Assembly (NCBI GenBank): GCA_946122785.1
Contig: CAMGYJ010000003.1
Coordinates: 28,103,811 to 28,167,810, forward strand
DNA length: 64,000 bases
Source: Linum tenue
Taxonomy: Eukaryota > Streptophyta > Magnoliopsida > Malpighiales > Linaceae
Direction of reading: 5' to 3'
Shown piece by piece: positions 45,896-58,400 of this stretch (position 1 is the first letter of the stretch; every line of letters starts with the position of its first letter). Under the pieces are notes generated by a model. It was given only the letters and a program-made list of their open reading frames with translations, was not told the DNA's origin and ran no database searches. The position numbers were made by a program, and so were the translations under genes.

Positions 45896-46814
45896 AAAAC
45901 ACTATTAGTTAAATTAAAATAACTACGCTACACCTGCAAAAACAATACTACAAGTCACCAAAACTGCTACTAACTGTAAAAATTTTCTCCCCTTGAAATG
46001 CTCTATGAGAGAGACGAAATAAATATTTTAAAATTTAATTTATTAAATTTAATTTCTAAAAATACCAAATATACCCCTCATTATACTCCATCCTCAAATT
46101 AACTTAAATATAATGAATGAATATTAGATTGGTTAGTATTGTAGACACCACTTTTTGTCCGGGCTAAAACCTTTTTACTTAAATAAAATTTAGTTTTTAT
46201 TGAAGATTTGCAATAGCAAGTCTTAAATGATTTTCAGGCTAAAACATATTGATAGTGCTCGAGATTGGTAGTGGTCGCCATAACTTGACGAGATTAAGCA
46301 ATATACGAGATTAAGCAATAGCAAATCTTGATCGATACAATTCGATGATGAGAGTTGATTTTTTTTTTTTTTGCTTTGATTAGACGAGCGAGACATGGAC
46401 TTCATTTTGCTATCGTATGAGTTTGATCATTTTCTTAAGACAATTTTCTTAAGACGGTGGGTCTAGTGAGGATTGGACTCAACTTTGGAACATCATTACA
46501 TTAAAGATAAAGAAATAAAATAACAATCTTATTAAAATAAATTCCATTTACATGTACAAATACATTACTACAAAGTTGTTACATAAATGACCTTTAAAAT
46601 TGTATAAATAAAAGAGATTGGGCTCAAGTCAAAGCCCAACCAAGGAGTCAACTGTCAACAAAAGTCAAAGCTGGCCAAACTGATCCGTTGACCTGTTCTG
46701 ACCTAACCCATGACCAATCGAACTCAAAACCCAAGCATGGTCCAACCAATGACCCAAACCCGGTCAGACCAAATTGGGTATTGTAGCTTGCTTGCTGCCT
46801 AAGCAGCCTCTTTC

Positions 46815-46823
46815 TATAAAAAG
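46815..46823 (+). promoter_or_regulatory. LTR TATA box
   Basis: TATAAAAAG lies about 675 bp into the 5' LTR and is followed by the inverted pair GAGCCC...GGGCAC. The same box is at 56140-56148 in the 3' LTR. This is the most likely pol II start region of the element. Confidence 0.55.
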
Positions 46824-48362
46824 AGCCCTTTGGGCACTTACAACGAGGAGGCTTCTCTGAAACCAAACTCTGCAAAAACCACCCCCTGCAGACTCCCTCT
46901 CTTCTTCTTCTTCATTTCTTGATCATTCCCAAACTCCTACCCTTCCAAAACACACAGCCACAGCCTGAAACCCTCTTCCACTTCTTTCACCTTCTTTTTC
47001 CAGCCACAAGCCCACCATAAAGAGACAACTTCTTCTTAACATAAGTCTGCAGAAACAGGGACACCCTCTTAACCCCAACAGAAACAGAGCAGAACAGAGA
47101 GAACAAAACTCTGCAAAATCCCACTTCCACTCATTTCTTCTTCTTTCTTTTAGCAACACACAAAACATACACAAGGAAAAGAGATAGCAATAAGACAATC
47201 TCATTCTACTTCCTTCTACTCTTAGCCGATACACCACACACACAAACAGAAGCCAAAAACAAATCCAAAAAGGACAACAAAAAAAACCTCACCACAAACA
47301 TCCTCCCCTGCCGCCAACATCAGCAAAAGCACAAAGGAGGTAGCGGACAAAGAAGCTCAGAGAATCAAGGAGAGGGAGAATCATCACCCAAACAACAAAA
47401 AAGGTCAAAAAGGTTGGTAGTCACTAAAAATCATAAATCATCATCCAGTATCCATATAATGCTTAATCCAAACTGTACAAATCGACTTAGATCTCTAAAA
47501 GCAATCCAGCTAAAATTAACTCCAACCAAATTATAAGATGGTTAATCTCACCACCATGATAACAAAATAAACAAACAAATCGGATTTTTGCTTGCTTTCT
47601 TTACAAGTTCATTATAGTTCTTTCTATACCTATATATTAGCTTTTGTCATCTACTTCATTGTTTCCACTTATCAGTATTTCCATTGATCAATCATATCAC
47701 ATGTTAGAAGCTACACGTTTCCTATATGTGTTTCGTTTTAGTAGTTTTACTTAGCTTTCCACCACACATACAACTAAGCTAACATAAAAACACATAAGCT
47801 ACAATAAACTTATAGAAATCTCAGATTTGAAAGATACCATATTCGCACAAAATTCCAGTTATAAACACAAGATTTCCATATGATTTTTCAAGCCATAAAC
47901 TTCAAAATCCAAAAATTACTATGAACACCACAAAACAGACTCCCAGGTTCAAGCACCACGAGCACAAAGATTGCAGATTTACATACATCATAAAAACCAC
48001 TAATTTGACAACTTAATCAATCCCAAAGTTTATACCTACATCAGCCCAACATTGTAAGAATCGAAATCATTCATGAGAAATGACACAAAGCTCCTAAAGA
48101 TCTCACGCAATAGTAGTGACTTTAGGTAGCTATCAGGTTTACGAACTATTGTCATTTTAACACAAATCTGGGTTTCCAAATCATAAACCTAAAACAATCA
48201 AACATTAAAACTCAGCATACCAAAATAATAGCTAAAGAACATACCAAACATCATTTTCTAATGCACAAATAGCATTCATTTCCAACCTTGAGAACTCCTA
48301 CCCACATCAACTTAGGATAGAAGTCAGACCCCTTCAAGTAGAGTCGAAATCAAAGGCATAAA

Positions 48363-49330
48363 ACGAGCCCTCACCTCATCCTGTCACCGGCGTTACTGTC
48401 CTCGGCGGCGGTGCAATCTCGGTACTCGCCTTTTCCTATAGCTTCCGAGGCCATAAAATCAAAACCCAAAAAGAAGCAAATCAGAAATCCAAACCCAGAA
48501 ATCTAAAGCAAAACAAGATTCAGTAGAACCTAAAAAACTTACCACAGGGATACCACCCTGCCGTCGTCATCTTCGTCGCCGGCGAGATCCTATAATAGCG
48601 CCGCCGAGTCCCTTTCTTCCATTTCCTTCGACCAAAACCAGAACCAAAACCCCAGAGATAATAAAACATAGTCAGAACCCCAAACCCGAAAAGATCGAAT
48701 CACCAAATAAATCGAAATCGCCAAAAGAACCCCCAAATACGACATGCAAGAAAAAACCCGTCTTACCCTCACTGCCGCGTCCATCGCCGGTAAGTCTCTG
48801 ACCGGCGGGGATCCTCGTTTTCCCTTCCCTTGACCGAAAGACAACCCTGAAATCAAAACTAAACAACAATCAATCCCAAAACAACAAAAACCTCAAAAAC
48901 CAGACATGCAATCCAAAACCATCACTTACCCCTGATCGTCGTTGACGCCGTCGTTCCCGACGTCGCCGAAGATGGCACCGGCCGTCCTCGCTGATCAATC
49001 ACCGTAAGTCGCCGTCCGGCCTCTGTTTCCCTTGCTCCTCCATCGCCCCTCTCTGCCGAGAGCTACTTCCCATTCCCGCCTCGATCAGGCCCAAAAAAAA
49101 TCCGAATCAAAACACAAACAAAAACATGCATTAGAACTGAAACACTCGATCAAACCGCAATCCGACCCCATAACTCCCCTAAATCGACATGCAAAACCCA
49201 AAACCCTACCTCTGACCATCATTGTCGGCGTCAATCGCCCACAATGCCACTATCTCGGTCTATCTCCGATGATTACTTCACGTCGGCACCAGAAGAGATA
49301 AAAAAGAGGGAGAGAAGCAGATCGAGATGA
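48363..49330. repeat. GC-rich degenerate repeat block within the LTR
   Basis: Five blocks begin near 48371, 48539, 48763, 48926 and 49205 with (C)TTACC or CTCACC followed by CGTCGCCGG-type sequence and then AAATC-AAAACCCAAAA-type sequence. On the minus strand each start reads GGTAAG, GGTGAG or similar, like a splice donor. The same block is at about 57688-58655 in the 3' LTR. Confidence 0.5.
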
Positions 49331-50474
49331 GAGGTGAGGTGAGGAACAGGAGAGAACTGAGAAGAGAGGATAAGGTCGTTTGTGTTTTTTTCTGATATGG
49401 GTTTCTACTTTCGAGAGCGTAGTGAGAACGAGGGCGGCTGCCGGCTGGTGCTAAATGAGTTTGGGTTTCATTAGGCTAAAATTAGTTTACATGCCCGAGC
49501 CTCCTAAATGACTAAAATGCCCCCTCTAATTAGTCTATACTTACCCGTTGCCACTCGGTCCACAGAAAAACGAAAAAATCACCAAAATATTATTCCTAAT
49601 CCTTTCCGGCTTTTGAATCGTTGACCCAAGGATCGACTAAATACACAACAAACACCACTTCAGACCATTTATGCTATCCCAATGTGCATATTAATCTCAA
49701 TCAATTTTGGAGTAAATCAACTTAATGCTTAACTTACTTGTTAATTATTAGAATTCCGTAGCAATCCCAATTAACGACTTAATATTTAACCTACTAAAAA
49801 AGATTGACTCTATTTTTGAATATTTGTCTACATATATATATTTATTTTACGAAAAATCCCTAACACGAGAAGTCGTGTTCAATAGAACGTGACAATCGTA
49901 TCACCAAATTCATCAAAATCATCAATAATTCAATAACTAAATCACCATATAAAAATTATCTTCTAAAAGAAAACTCAATATAAAACCTTAACACGATCAA
50001 TAGAACGTTTAAGGTTTTTCATATTCAATCCTTCAACATAAACGAACTACGTGGACTTTGATCCCGATTACTCGGGTACGTAGGCAACCAATAGGTTCGA
50101 GTCCAACTAATTAAAAAACTCTTTCTTCGCTTTTGAGATTTTACATCAATAGATGTATGCTCAAATTGTAGTAACAAAATACTTAATTGAATGCAATAAT
50201 ATGTAAATAAGCTATGAATAATGAAACACTCAACCTTTAAAAAACTTATCGGTTTAAGTAGTTCCCATTTGGGGCGTTGTGGGGTGTGAATACACTTCTC
50301 CACACGTAACCGTACTCCCGAACCTAGAATGATCTAAAATTCGCAGACCAGAATTCTGGTTTTAACAAAAAATTCAAAACTGGAAATGGGTGTTCGATCC
50401 ACCACAAATAAGACCGATGGCGACTCCGAGCGTGACGCGACGGATCCCCCGATCCGGAGGGGCGGTTGCGACAG

Positions 50475-50492
50475 TGGCGACTCCGCTGGGGA
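50475..50492 (+). other. Primer binding site, tRNA-Arg type
   Basis: TGGCGACTCCGCTGGGGA begins two bases after the LTR end. It is the complement of the 3' end of a plant tRNA-Arg (ending CCCCAGCGGAGTCG plus CCA). tRNA-Arg priming is characteristic of Ogre/Tat-type gypsy elements. Confidence 0.85.
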
Positions 50493-53400
50493 AATTGAGA
50501 GCCGAGCTAAATATACTGAATCGATAAGTTTTTCTTACCTTCTTTAATATGTGGGTGTGCGCATTTATAATATCGCGTATTCAAATTTTTGCATTCATGC
50601 ATAAAAAACTCTATACCCGAGTTCTACCTTAAGAAACTGAAAGGAGTACCATGACTCTTACAATAGTAGGAGTCATGCGAAACTTTCTAACCAAGTTGAA
50701 CTCAAATCCGAGGTTGATTTGGGGTATTCGGCTAGCTCGAAGGAGCTATAGACGGATACAACTTGGGAACCAATATTCTAGAACTCATTACCCAGCATAT
50801 AGTCAGCCTAGAAGCCACTTTGAGCGATCCAGAAAAATTGCCAAGCCACCTTAAAGCATTATCGTTAAGCCCTTTGAATTTCTAGGTTGTCCCAATAGGA
50901 TGACGTGTTTACGATTCATGTTATTTATGACATAATGACTTGTGTTTTATTTGTTATTAATGAATGACGTGGTTAGATGCTATGAAAATTTTTATCAATA
51001 ATCATGACATTAGCTTTTTTTCATTAATTCATCATTCAATCATTCAAAATAAATCATGAAGGTAATGTTGCGAGCATTCATGCATCCACCAAAAATTTAG
51101 CTTGCATACGCACATTCATATCATTTAGCTTGAATATCATATATTCATCTCATCTAACAATTAGGAGTATCTTAACAATTATAAAATCACGATCATCTTT
51201 TAAAAAATTGATCATCCACAAGGAAAGTCAGACCTCACAATTCTCGATCAGATTCAAGGTTGTGCTTGTTATGGAGTCATTCCAGAAGAAACTTGATAAC
51301 TTCAAAAGAGGGTGGAACCTTCTTGAAAAAGTGAAATAGCACGTTGGCATATTCATGAGTTTTGTCAGAAAGTTTGGAGAAAAATCGACATCAGCCAGAC
51401 AATACCTCAACAATAAAGCACTGCCAAATCATGGAAGTCAGTAGGCACGCTATGAGGCAGGGTTTAATTCGAGGATAATGTGGACTCATAGTCAAATAAA
51501 TCCCGAGATACTTTACCATATTAAACCAATGTATCAACCTTTGCTTCCATATTGAAAAATAAAAGGTCATTTGCATTGCCACCTATTTGGAACATTGTGT
51601 GATTGCTACCAATCTTGATTTAGATGTTTACATCAATGGTCCTTCTCCTTTCAAAATGATGAGCATCTTTTCCAAAAACTTTAAGATCACCTTGTTTTCA
51701 CTAAAAATGGGAACCATAAAAATGTATTTCATGTGTTGAAGCCATGAGATGTTCATATTAAGCAACAATAAGCACTCCACTGGTGTCGAGTGATTATAAA
51801 CACCCTACTGGTGTCCAAAATTTGAACCACCCACTAATGTTGAGAGTGTGCACACATTACTATAGTTGAGAGTATAAGCACCCCACTGGTGTCCACAAAT
51901 TATGTGAGTTAAATAGTTGAAGGGTGCAACGGGGATACGACACTACGCTACTTGTAGAAGCTTGTCACACCATAACCGATCTTCTCCTTCAAAGCAAGAC
52001 TCACAAGAAACCAAATGTCGATATCATAATAGCCAAGTTCTAACAAAGCCCTCGTGGCTTGAAGATTGGAGAGGTTGAACGATTCGATTGACAACCCACA
52101 TCATCAATTGAGTAATGAATATCTTCTTCAAGAAGGAAAAGACCAATTCGCCTATCTAACAAGAAGTCAACAGATTTCCTAATTCTTTGAAGTTGGTGCA
52201 CAAAAAAGAAGCCCTGAAATTGCATCATGTGTGGGGGTATGACAAGTAGGTCCCACGAAAAAAAGGGCAAAAACGGCCAAAATGGCAAGTAAAAGAATTA
52301 AAAAACAGGAAAAGCTCGCGGGACTTACACGTTAGATACCCCTATACGAGCACGTGAAGTCATAATAACTCAAACTCGTCACGAGTAAAAGTTACTGGCC
52401 ACCTTTGCTAAAAGGATCAAAAGGTTGAGTTCGAGCTTACCATCGATATGGTCACAAGAGTACAATGTCTCAGAAAATATCCTGAGAAACCCTTAATGAG
52501 AAGGGTTTCCAATACAAGAATATTGACTTAAGCTCAAGTACAACCCATGATTATCTTCAACATCCAACACTTTCAAGTCAAACAAGAACCCCCGTGATAA
52601 TAAGACGTGGCAATCATGACTGCCACACAAAGGTCTTCGGCATTCATCATCTCGAGACCCGATGAGAAGTTGAAGTCTGCATCATACCAATACCTCATTT
52701 ATCCATCCTTTCAAGGGATAACAAGGACCACAACGAATTAGAATATTTCCATAATCTAATTTCTACTCAGATTATCTCAATTACTTCCCTAATCGAGCTT
52801 ACCCCTCAAAACTAAAATTTCTAGACAAGGGGGCAACTTGAGTCATCCCTCATATATCGATCAACCAGCTTCATACTTTGGGGGCAAGTCAGAATCCCTC
52901 AACAGGAAACTTAGACGATGAGGAATGTGAGACTCATTTATCCATCATTCATTCGAGAAAATTCAGCTTTCCAAAACTCAAATGACTCTGACATACAAGG
53001 GTCACCTTCCAGAAAAGTTCCAGAACTCACGTGACGAGACAGCACAGAGATTACATGAAATCTCCATGATCAGCAACTTATACCTCCGACACATTTGTCC
53101 ATCAACTTGGTGACAAGAATCTTGATAGTAGCCAAAGTGTCGTATACTCGAAGCACCCATAGGAATGAGTGTGAGCGAAATTGAGCGTGAGAATGAGAGT
53201 GAGGGCTTGTGGATATTCTCATGGCTTGACTTCTGAAAATAACGAATTTTTAAACATGGTGACAATAACCACACAAGAAATCTTTTTCTCATGTTGCACA
53301 CACTTCCCTCAAGCAAGGCTTTGATTTCTAAAGTCAGGTTCTCATCATACTTTCTCAAATGAGAATTTCCAAACTTTGTCGCATTCATCTTAAGTCAAGA

Positions 53401-54589
53401 TTGGTAAAAGTCACATTTTGTTCCGAAAAGAGGAAAACAAGTAACATATCTACGGGGGCAAGGTGAGAAGACCCAGAGTAGAAGCAGTTCAAATACCCAT
53501 GAAGTGGTTCTCCAAGTCCATCAACTCACGAGTAAATGGGGAATCTCAGATATTCTGAATCATTCCGTTCAAGCTACCCAACCTATCAATCAAACTATCC
53601 TTCAACAAAATATTTTGTACATCATACCTCTCGGTGAAATCAATCAAGCATGTCTAGAAAACCGACATCAACAAGACAATACCCCGAGATAAAACAATCC
53701 TCTTAGCCAAGCACGACATGCTCACATGGCAAGAAGATCAATTAAACTAAATGAGCACACTATTGTGATACCACCATGCTACAAAAACCTCCTGCAACAT
53801 CAACCTACCAAGAACATCTCATGAATAAGAAAATCACATGGCTAACACATCAGCCACTCAAACACTAGTGTCCAAGGTGGACAAAGTAGAGGATCAACCT
53901 TTCACCAACTCCCAGAAATGTCATGCCTTGTGCTCACTGAGTATATAAAAGAGGACAAACTAGATGGCAAGCCCAGTACCTCGAGATGATGACACGCACC
54001 AAAGAAAGGAAGTACCCATGTCGGCAGTATGCTACCCCATCGCGAGCACAACCAAGGATCAATTTTACTTAAAGGAAATGACATATTTTCCTTGTGGATG
54101 ATCGATTTAAGAGAATCCATGAAAAAACATCAAGACCATGATGAGGGATTATACTCTTTCTTTTGCATACCCTCGATACATCATCCTATAACTCATCATA
54201 CAATCTTTTTCGAATGCACTTCACACGCATCGAATGGCATCACTCTCGATGCACTTCAAACTCATCATATGGCATCATCTCAAAAAATTCAAAGCCAAAT
54301 TAAATATCATTCATTCTCAAAATTCATTTAAAGTAGATGTACCCTTCCAACATATCTCATCACAACATTGCATCATATCATATCACAAAATACCTTGCAT
54401 TTGCACATCATGGTGAAGTCAAATTCAAATCTTTACCAATATCAAGTTTGTCACATACCTAAGATCTACCTAAGACTATGCCAATTGCTTGATTCAATAC
54501 CTCATATCAAGCAGAAAACTCTACACCACTCGTGATCAAGTTAAACTTTCACATATCCTCGTGAATTTTACCACCATGATACACATGAT
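50493..54589 (+). other. Non-coding internal region of the giant element
   Basis: About 4.1 kb has only short frames (largest 128 codons, minus 53002-53388) without retroelement motifs. A CCACTGGTGTC-like word is repeated at 51775-51895. GGGGGCAA words resembling the polypurine tract occur at 52831, 52880 and 53455. Confidence 0.75.
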
Positions 54590-55345
54590 CAAATAAGCTA
54601 TACTGCCACGAAAACATTCAAATCAGGCTATATCGCCACGAACAAAAACCCCGTTCAGGCTATACTGCCATGGGAACAAGATAACCAAATCAGGCTATAC
54701 CGCCACGGGACCACAAAACCCAAATCAGGCTATACCGCCATAGGAACAAGATAAAACCAGTTCAGGCTATACCGCCACTCGACCGCAAGAAAACCAACAC
54801 AGGCTATACAGCCATACAAAAAAAATAGCATGGGCTTTACCGCCACACAAACACTATACAAAAAAACAAAAGCAGGTTATACCAACATACGAAAATCAAA
54901 GCACGCTATACCACCATACAAAAAAAGCAGGCTATACCGCCATACAAAAAGCAAAATCAGGCTATACCGCCATGAATAAAAATACAAATTAGGCTATACC
55001 GCCACAAGAAGCACACCCAAACTAGGATATACCGGGGCCAGAAAATCCAAATCAACCTATACTGTCATGGAAACAACAAAACTCAAACTAGGCTATATCG
55101 CCAAGGGACAAACCAAACCCAAATCAGGCTATAACGCCATGGGGGCAACATAGACCAAGATCACGCTATACCGCCATGGGACCGCGAATCCCAACTAGGT
55201 TGAACCACCATGTTAACAAAACCCAAATCAGGCTCTACCACCATGAAAAAAAAAACTAAACAAGTCCATACTCTAAACCAAGCCATACCGCCATGAGAGT
55301 AAGCATGTCATTTTTGCTATACCGCATGGGAACAAACAAGCTATA
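54590..55345 (+). repeat. Minisatellite, core GGCTATACCGCCA
   Basis: About 22 to 24 degenerate units of 26-42 bp (mean about 33) share CAGGCTATACCGCCATGGGA followed by an A-rich spacer. The array ends about 110 bp before the polypurine tract. Arrays in the 3' untranslated part are known from Tat/Ogre-lineage elements. Confidence 0.9.
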
Positions 55346-55455
55346 CTGTTGCTTAAACTGATTGATACTTTGTATAGCTTTTGACAATATCTAAACCGGC
55401 AAAAAATAGTGTTTTAAGATAACTTTGTATACCTCTCAAATACCAAGAGATATAC

Positions 55456-55468
55456 AAAGGGGGGCAAC
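55456..55468 (+). other. Polypurine tract of the giant element
   Basis: AAAGGGGGGCAAC directly precedes the 3' LTR start TGTAGACACC. Confidence 0.85.
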
Positions 55469-58400
55469 TGTAGACACCACTTTTTGTCCGGGCTAAAACC
55501 TTTTTACTTAAATAAAATTTAGTTTTTATTGAAGATTTGCAATAGCAAGTCTTAAATGATTTTCAGGCTAAAACATATTGATAGTGCTCGAGATTGGTAG
55601 TGGTCGCCATAACTTGACGAGATTAAGCAATATACGAGATTAAGCAATAGCAAATCTTGATCGATACAATTCGATGATGAGAGTTGATTTTTTTTTTGCT
55701 TTGATTAGACGAGCGAGACATGGACTTCATTTTGCTATCGTATGAGTTTGATCATTTTCTTAAGACAATTTTCTTAAGACGGTGGGTCTAGTGAGGATTG
55801 GACTCAACTTTGGAACATCATTACATTAAAGATAAAGAAATAAAATAACAATCTTATTAAAATAAATTCCATTTACATGTACAAATACATTACTACAAAG
55901 TTGTTACATAAATGACCTTTAAAATTGTATAAATAAAAGAGATTGGGCTCAAGTCAAAGCCCAACCAAGGAGTCAACTGTCAACAAAAGTCAAAGCTGGC
56001 CAAACTGATCCGTTGACCTGTTCTGACCTAACCCATGACCAATCGAACTCAAAACCCAAGCATGGTCCAACCAATGACCCAAACCCGGTCAGACCAAATT
56101 GGGTATTGTAGCTTGCTTGCTGCCTAAGCAGCCTCTTTCTATAAAAAGAGCCCTTTGGGCACTTACAACGAGGAGGCTTCTCTGAAACCAAACTCTGCAA
56201 AAACCACCCCCTGCAGACTCCCTCTCTTCTTCTTCTTCATTTCTTGATCATTCCCAAACTCCTACCCTTCCAAAACACACAGCCACAGCCTGAAACCCTC
56301 TTCCACTTCTTTCACCTTCTTTTTCCAGCCACAAGCCCACCATAAAGAGACAACTTCTTCTTAACATAAGTCTGCAGAAACAGGGACACCCTCTTAACCC
56401 CAACAGAAACAGAGCAGAACAGAGAGAACAAAACTCTGCAAAATCCCACTTCCACTCATTTCTTCTTCTTTCTTTTAGCAACACACAAAACATACACAAG
56501 GAAAAGAGATAGCAATAAGACAATCTCATTCTACTTCCTTCTACTCTTAGCCGATACACCACACACACAAACAGAAGCCAAAAACAAATCCAAAAAGGAC
56601 AACAAAAAAAACCTCACCACAAACATCCTCCCCTGCCGCCAACATCAGCAAAAGCACAAAGGAGGTAGCGGACAAAGAAGCTCAGAGAATCAAGGAGAGG
56701 GAGAATCATCACCCAAACAACAAAAAAGGTCAAAAAGGTTGGTAGTCACTAAAAATCATAAATCATCATCCAGTATCCATATAATGCTTAATCCAAGCTG
56801 TACAAATCGACTTAGATCTCTAAAAGCAATCCAGCTAAAATTAACTCCAACCAAATTATAAGATGGTTAATCTCACCACCATGATAACAAAATAAACAAA
56901 CAAATCAGATTTTTGCTTGCTTTCTTTACAAGTTCATTATAGTTCTTTCTATACCTATATATTAGCTTTTGTCATCTACTTCATTGTTTCCACTTATCAG
57001 TATTTCCATTGATCAATCATATCACATGTTAGAAGCTACACGTTTCCTATATGTGTTTCGTTTTAGTAGTTTTACTTAGCTTTCCACCACACATACAACT
57101 AAGCTAACATAAAAACACATAAGCTACAATAAACTTATAGAAATCTCAGATTTGAAAGATACCATATTCGCACAAAATTCCAGTTATAAACACAAGATTT
57201 CCATATGATTTTTCAAGCCATAAACTTCAAAATCCAAAAATTACTATGAACACCACAAAACAGACTCCCAGGTTCAAGCACCACGAGCACAAAGATTGCA
57301 GATTTACATACATCATAAAAACCACTAATTTGACAACTTAATCAATCCCAAAGTTTATACCTACATCAGCCCAACATTGTAAGAATCGAAATCATTCATG
57401 AGAAATGACACAAAGCTCCTAAAGATCTCACGCAATAGTAGTGACTTTAGGTAGCTATCAGGTTTACGAACTATTGTCATTTTAACACAAATCTGGGTTT
57501 CCAAATCATAAACCTAAAACAATCAAACATTAAAACTCAGCATACCAAAATAATAGCTAAAGAACATACCAAACATCATTTTCTAATGCACAAATAGCAT
57601 TCATTTCCAACCTTGAGAACTCCTACCCACATCAACTTAGGATAGAAGTCAGACCCCTTCAAGTAGAGTCGAAATCAAAGGCATAAAACGAGCCCTCACC
57701 TCATCCTGTCACCGGCGTTACTGTCCTCGGCGGCGGTGCAATCTCGGTACTCGCCTTTTCCTATAGCTTCCGAGGCCATAAAATCAAAACCCAAAAAGAA
57801 GCAAATCAGAAATCCAAACCCAGAAATCTAAAGCAAAACAAGATTCAGTAGAACCTAAAAAACTTACCACAGGGATACCACCCTGCCGTCGTCATCTTCG
57901 TCGCCGGCGAGATCCTATAATAGCGCCGCCGAGTCCCTTTCTTCCATTTCCTTCGACCAAAACCAGAACCAAAACCCCAGAGATAATAAAACATAGTCAG
58001 AACCCCAAACCCGAAAAGATCGAATCACCAAATAAATCGAAATCGCCAAAAGAACCCCCAAATACGACATGCAAGAAAAAACCCGTCTTACCCTCACTGC
58101 CGCGTCCATCGCCGGTAAGTCTCTGACCGGCGGGGATCCTCGTTTTCCCTTCCCTTGACCGAAAGACAACCCTGAAATCAAAACTAAACAACAATCAATC
58201 CCAAAACAACAAAAACCTCAAAAACCAGACATGCAATCCAAAACCATCACTTACCCCTGATCGTCGTTGACGCCGTCGTTCCCGACGTCGCCGAAGATGG
58301 CACCGGCCGTCCTCGCTTATCAATCACCGTAAGTCGCCGTCCGGCCTCTGTTTCCCTTGCTCCTCCATCGCCCCTCTCTGCCGAGAGCTACTTCCCATTC

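Larger units (their letters stand above)
46140..50473 (+). repeat. 5' LTR of the giant element
   Basis: Compared by eye with 55469-59798, it differs by a T-tract (14 versus 10 T near 46360) and substitutions at 47472, 47582 and 48993. Open frames in the LTR (for example minus 48590-48856) are the same in both copies and show no family motif. Confidence 0.95.

Noticed and set aside
48590..48856. Open frames repeated in both LTRs of the giant element, also 46923-47243 and 49032-49301
   Set aside because: They are identical in the two LTRs because the LTRs are near-identical. No family motif or start context supports a protein.
54590..55345. Regular short repeats with spacers, superficially CRISPR-like
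   Set aside because: The repeats are degenerate, the spacers are A-rich and variable, and the context is a plant LTR element; no cas genes exist here.
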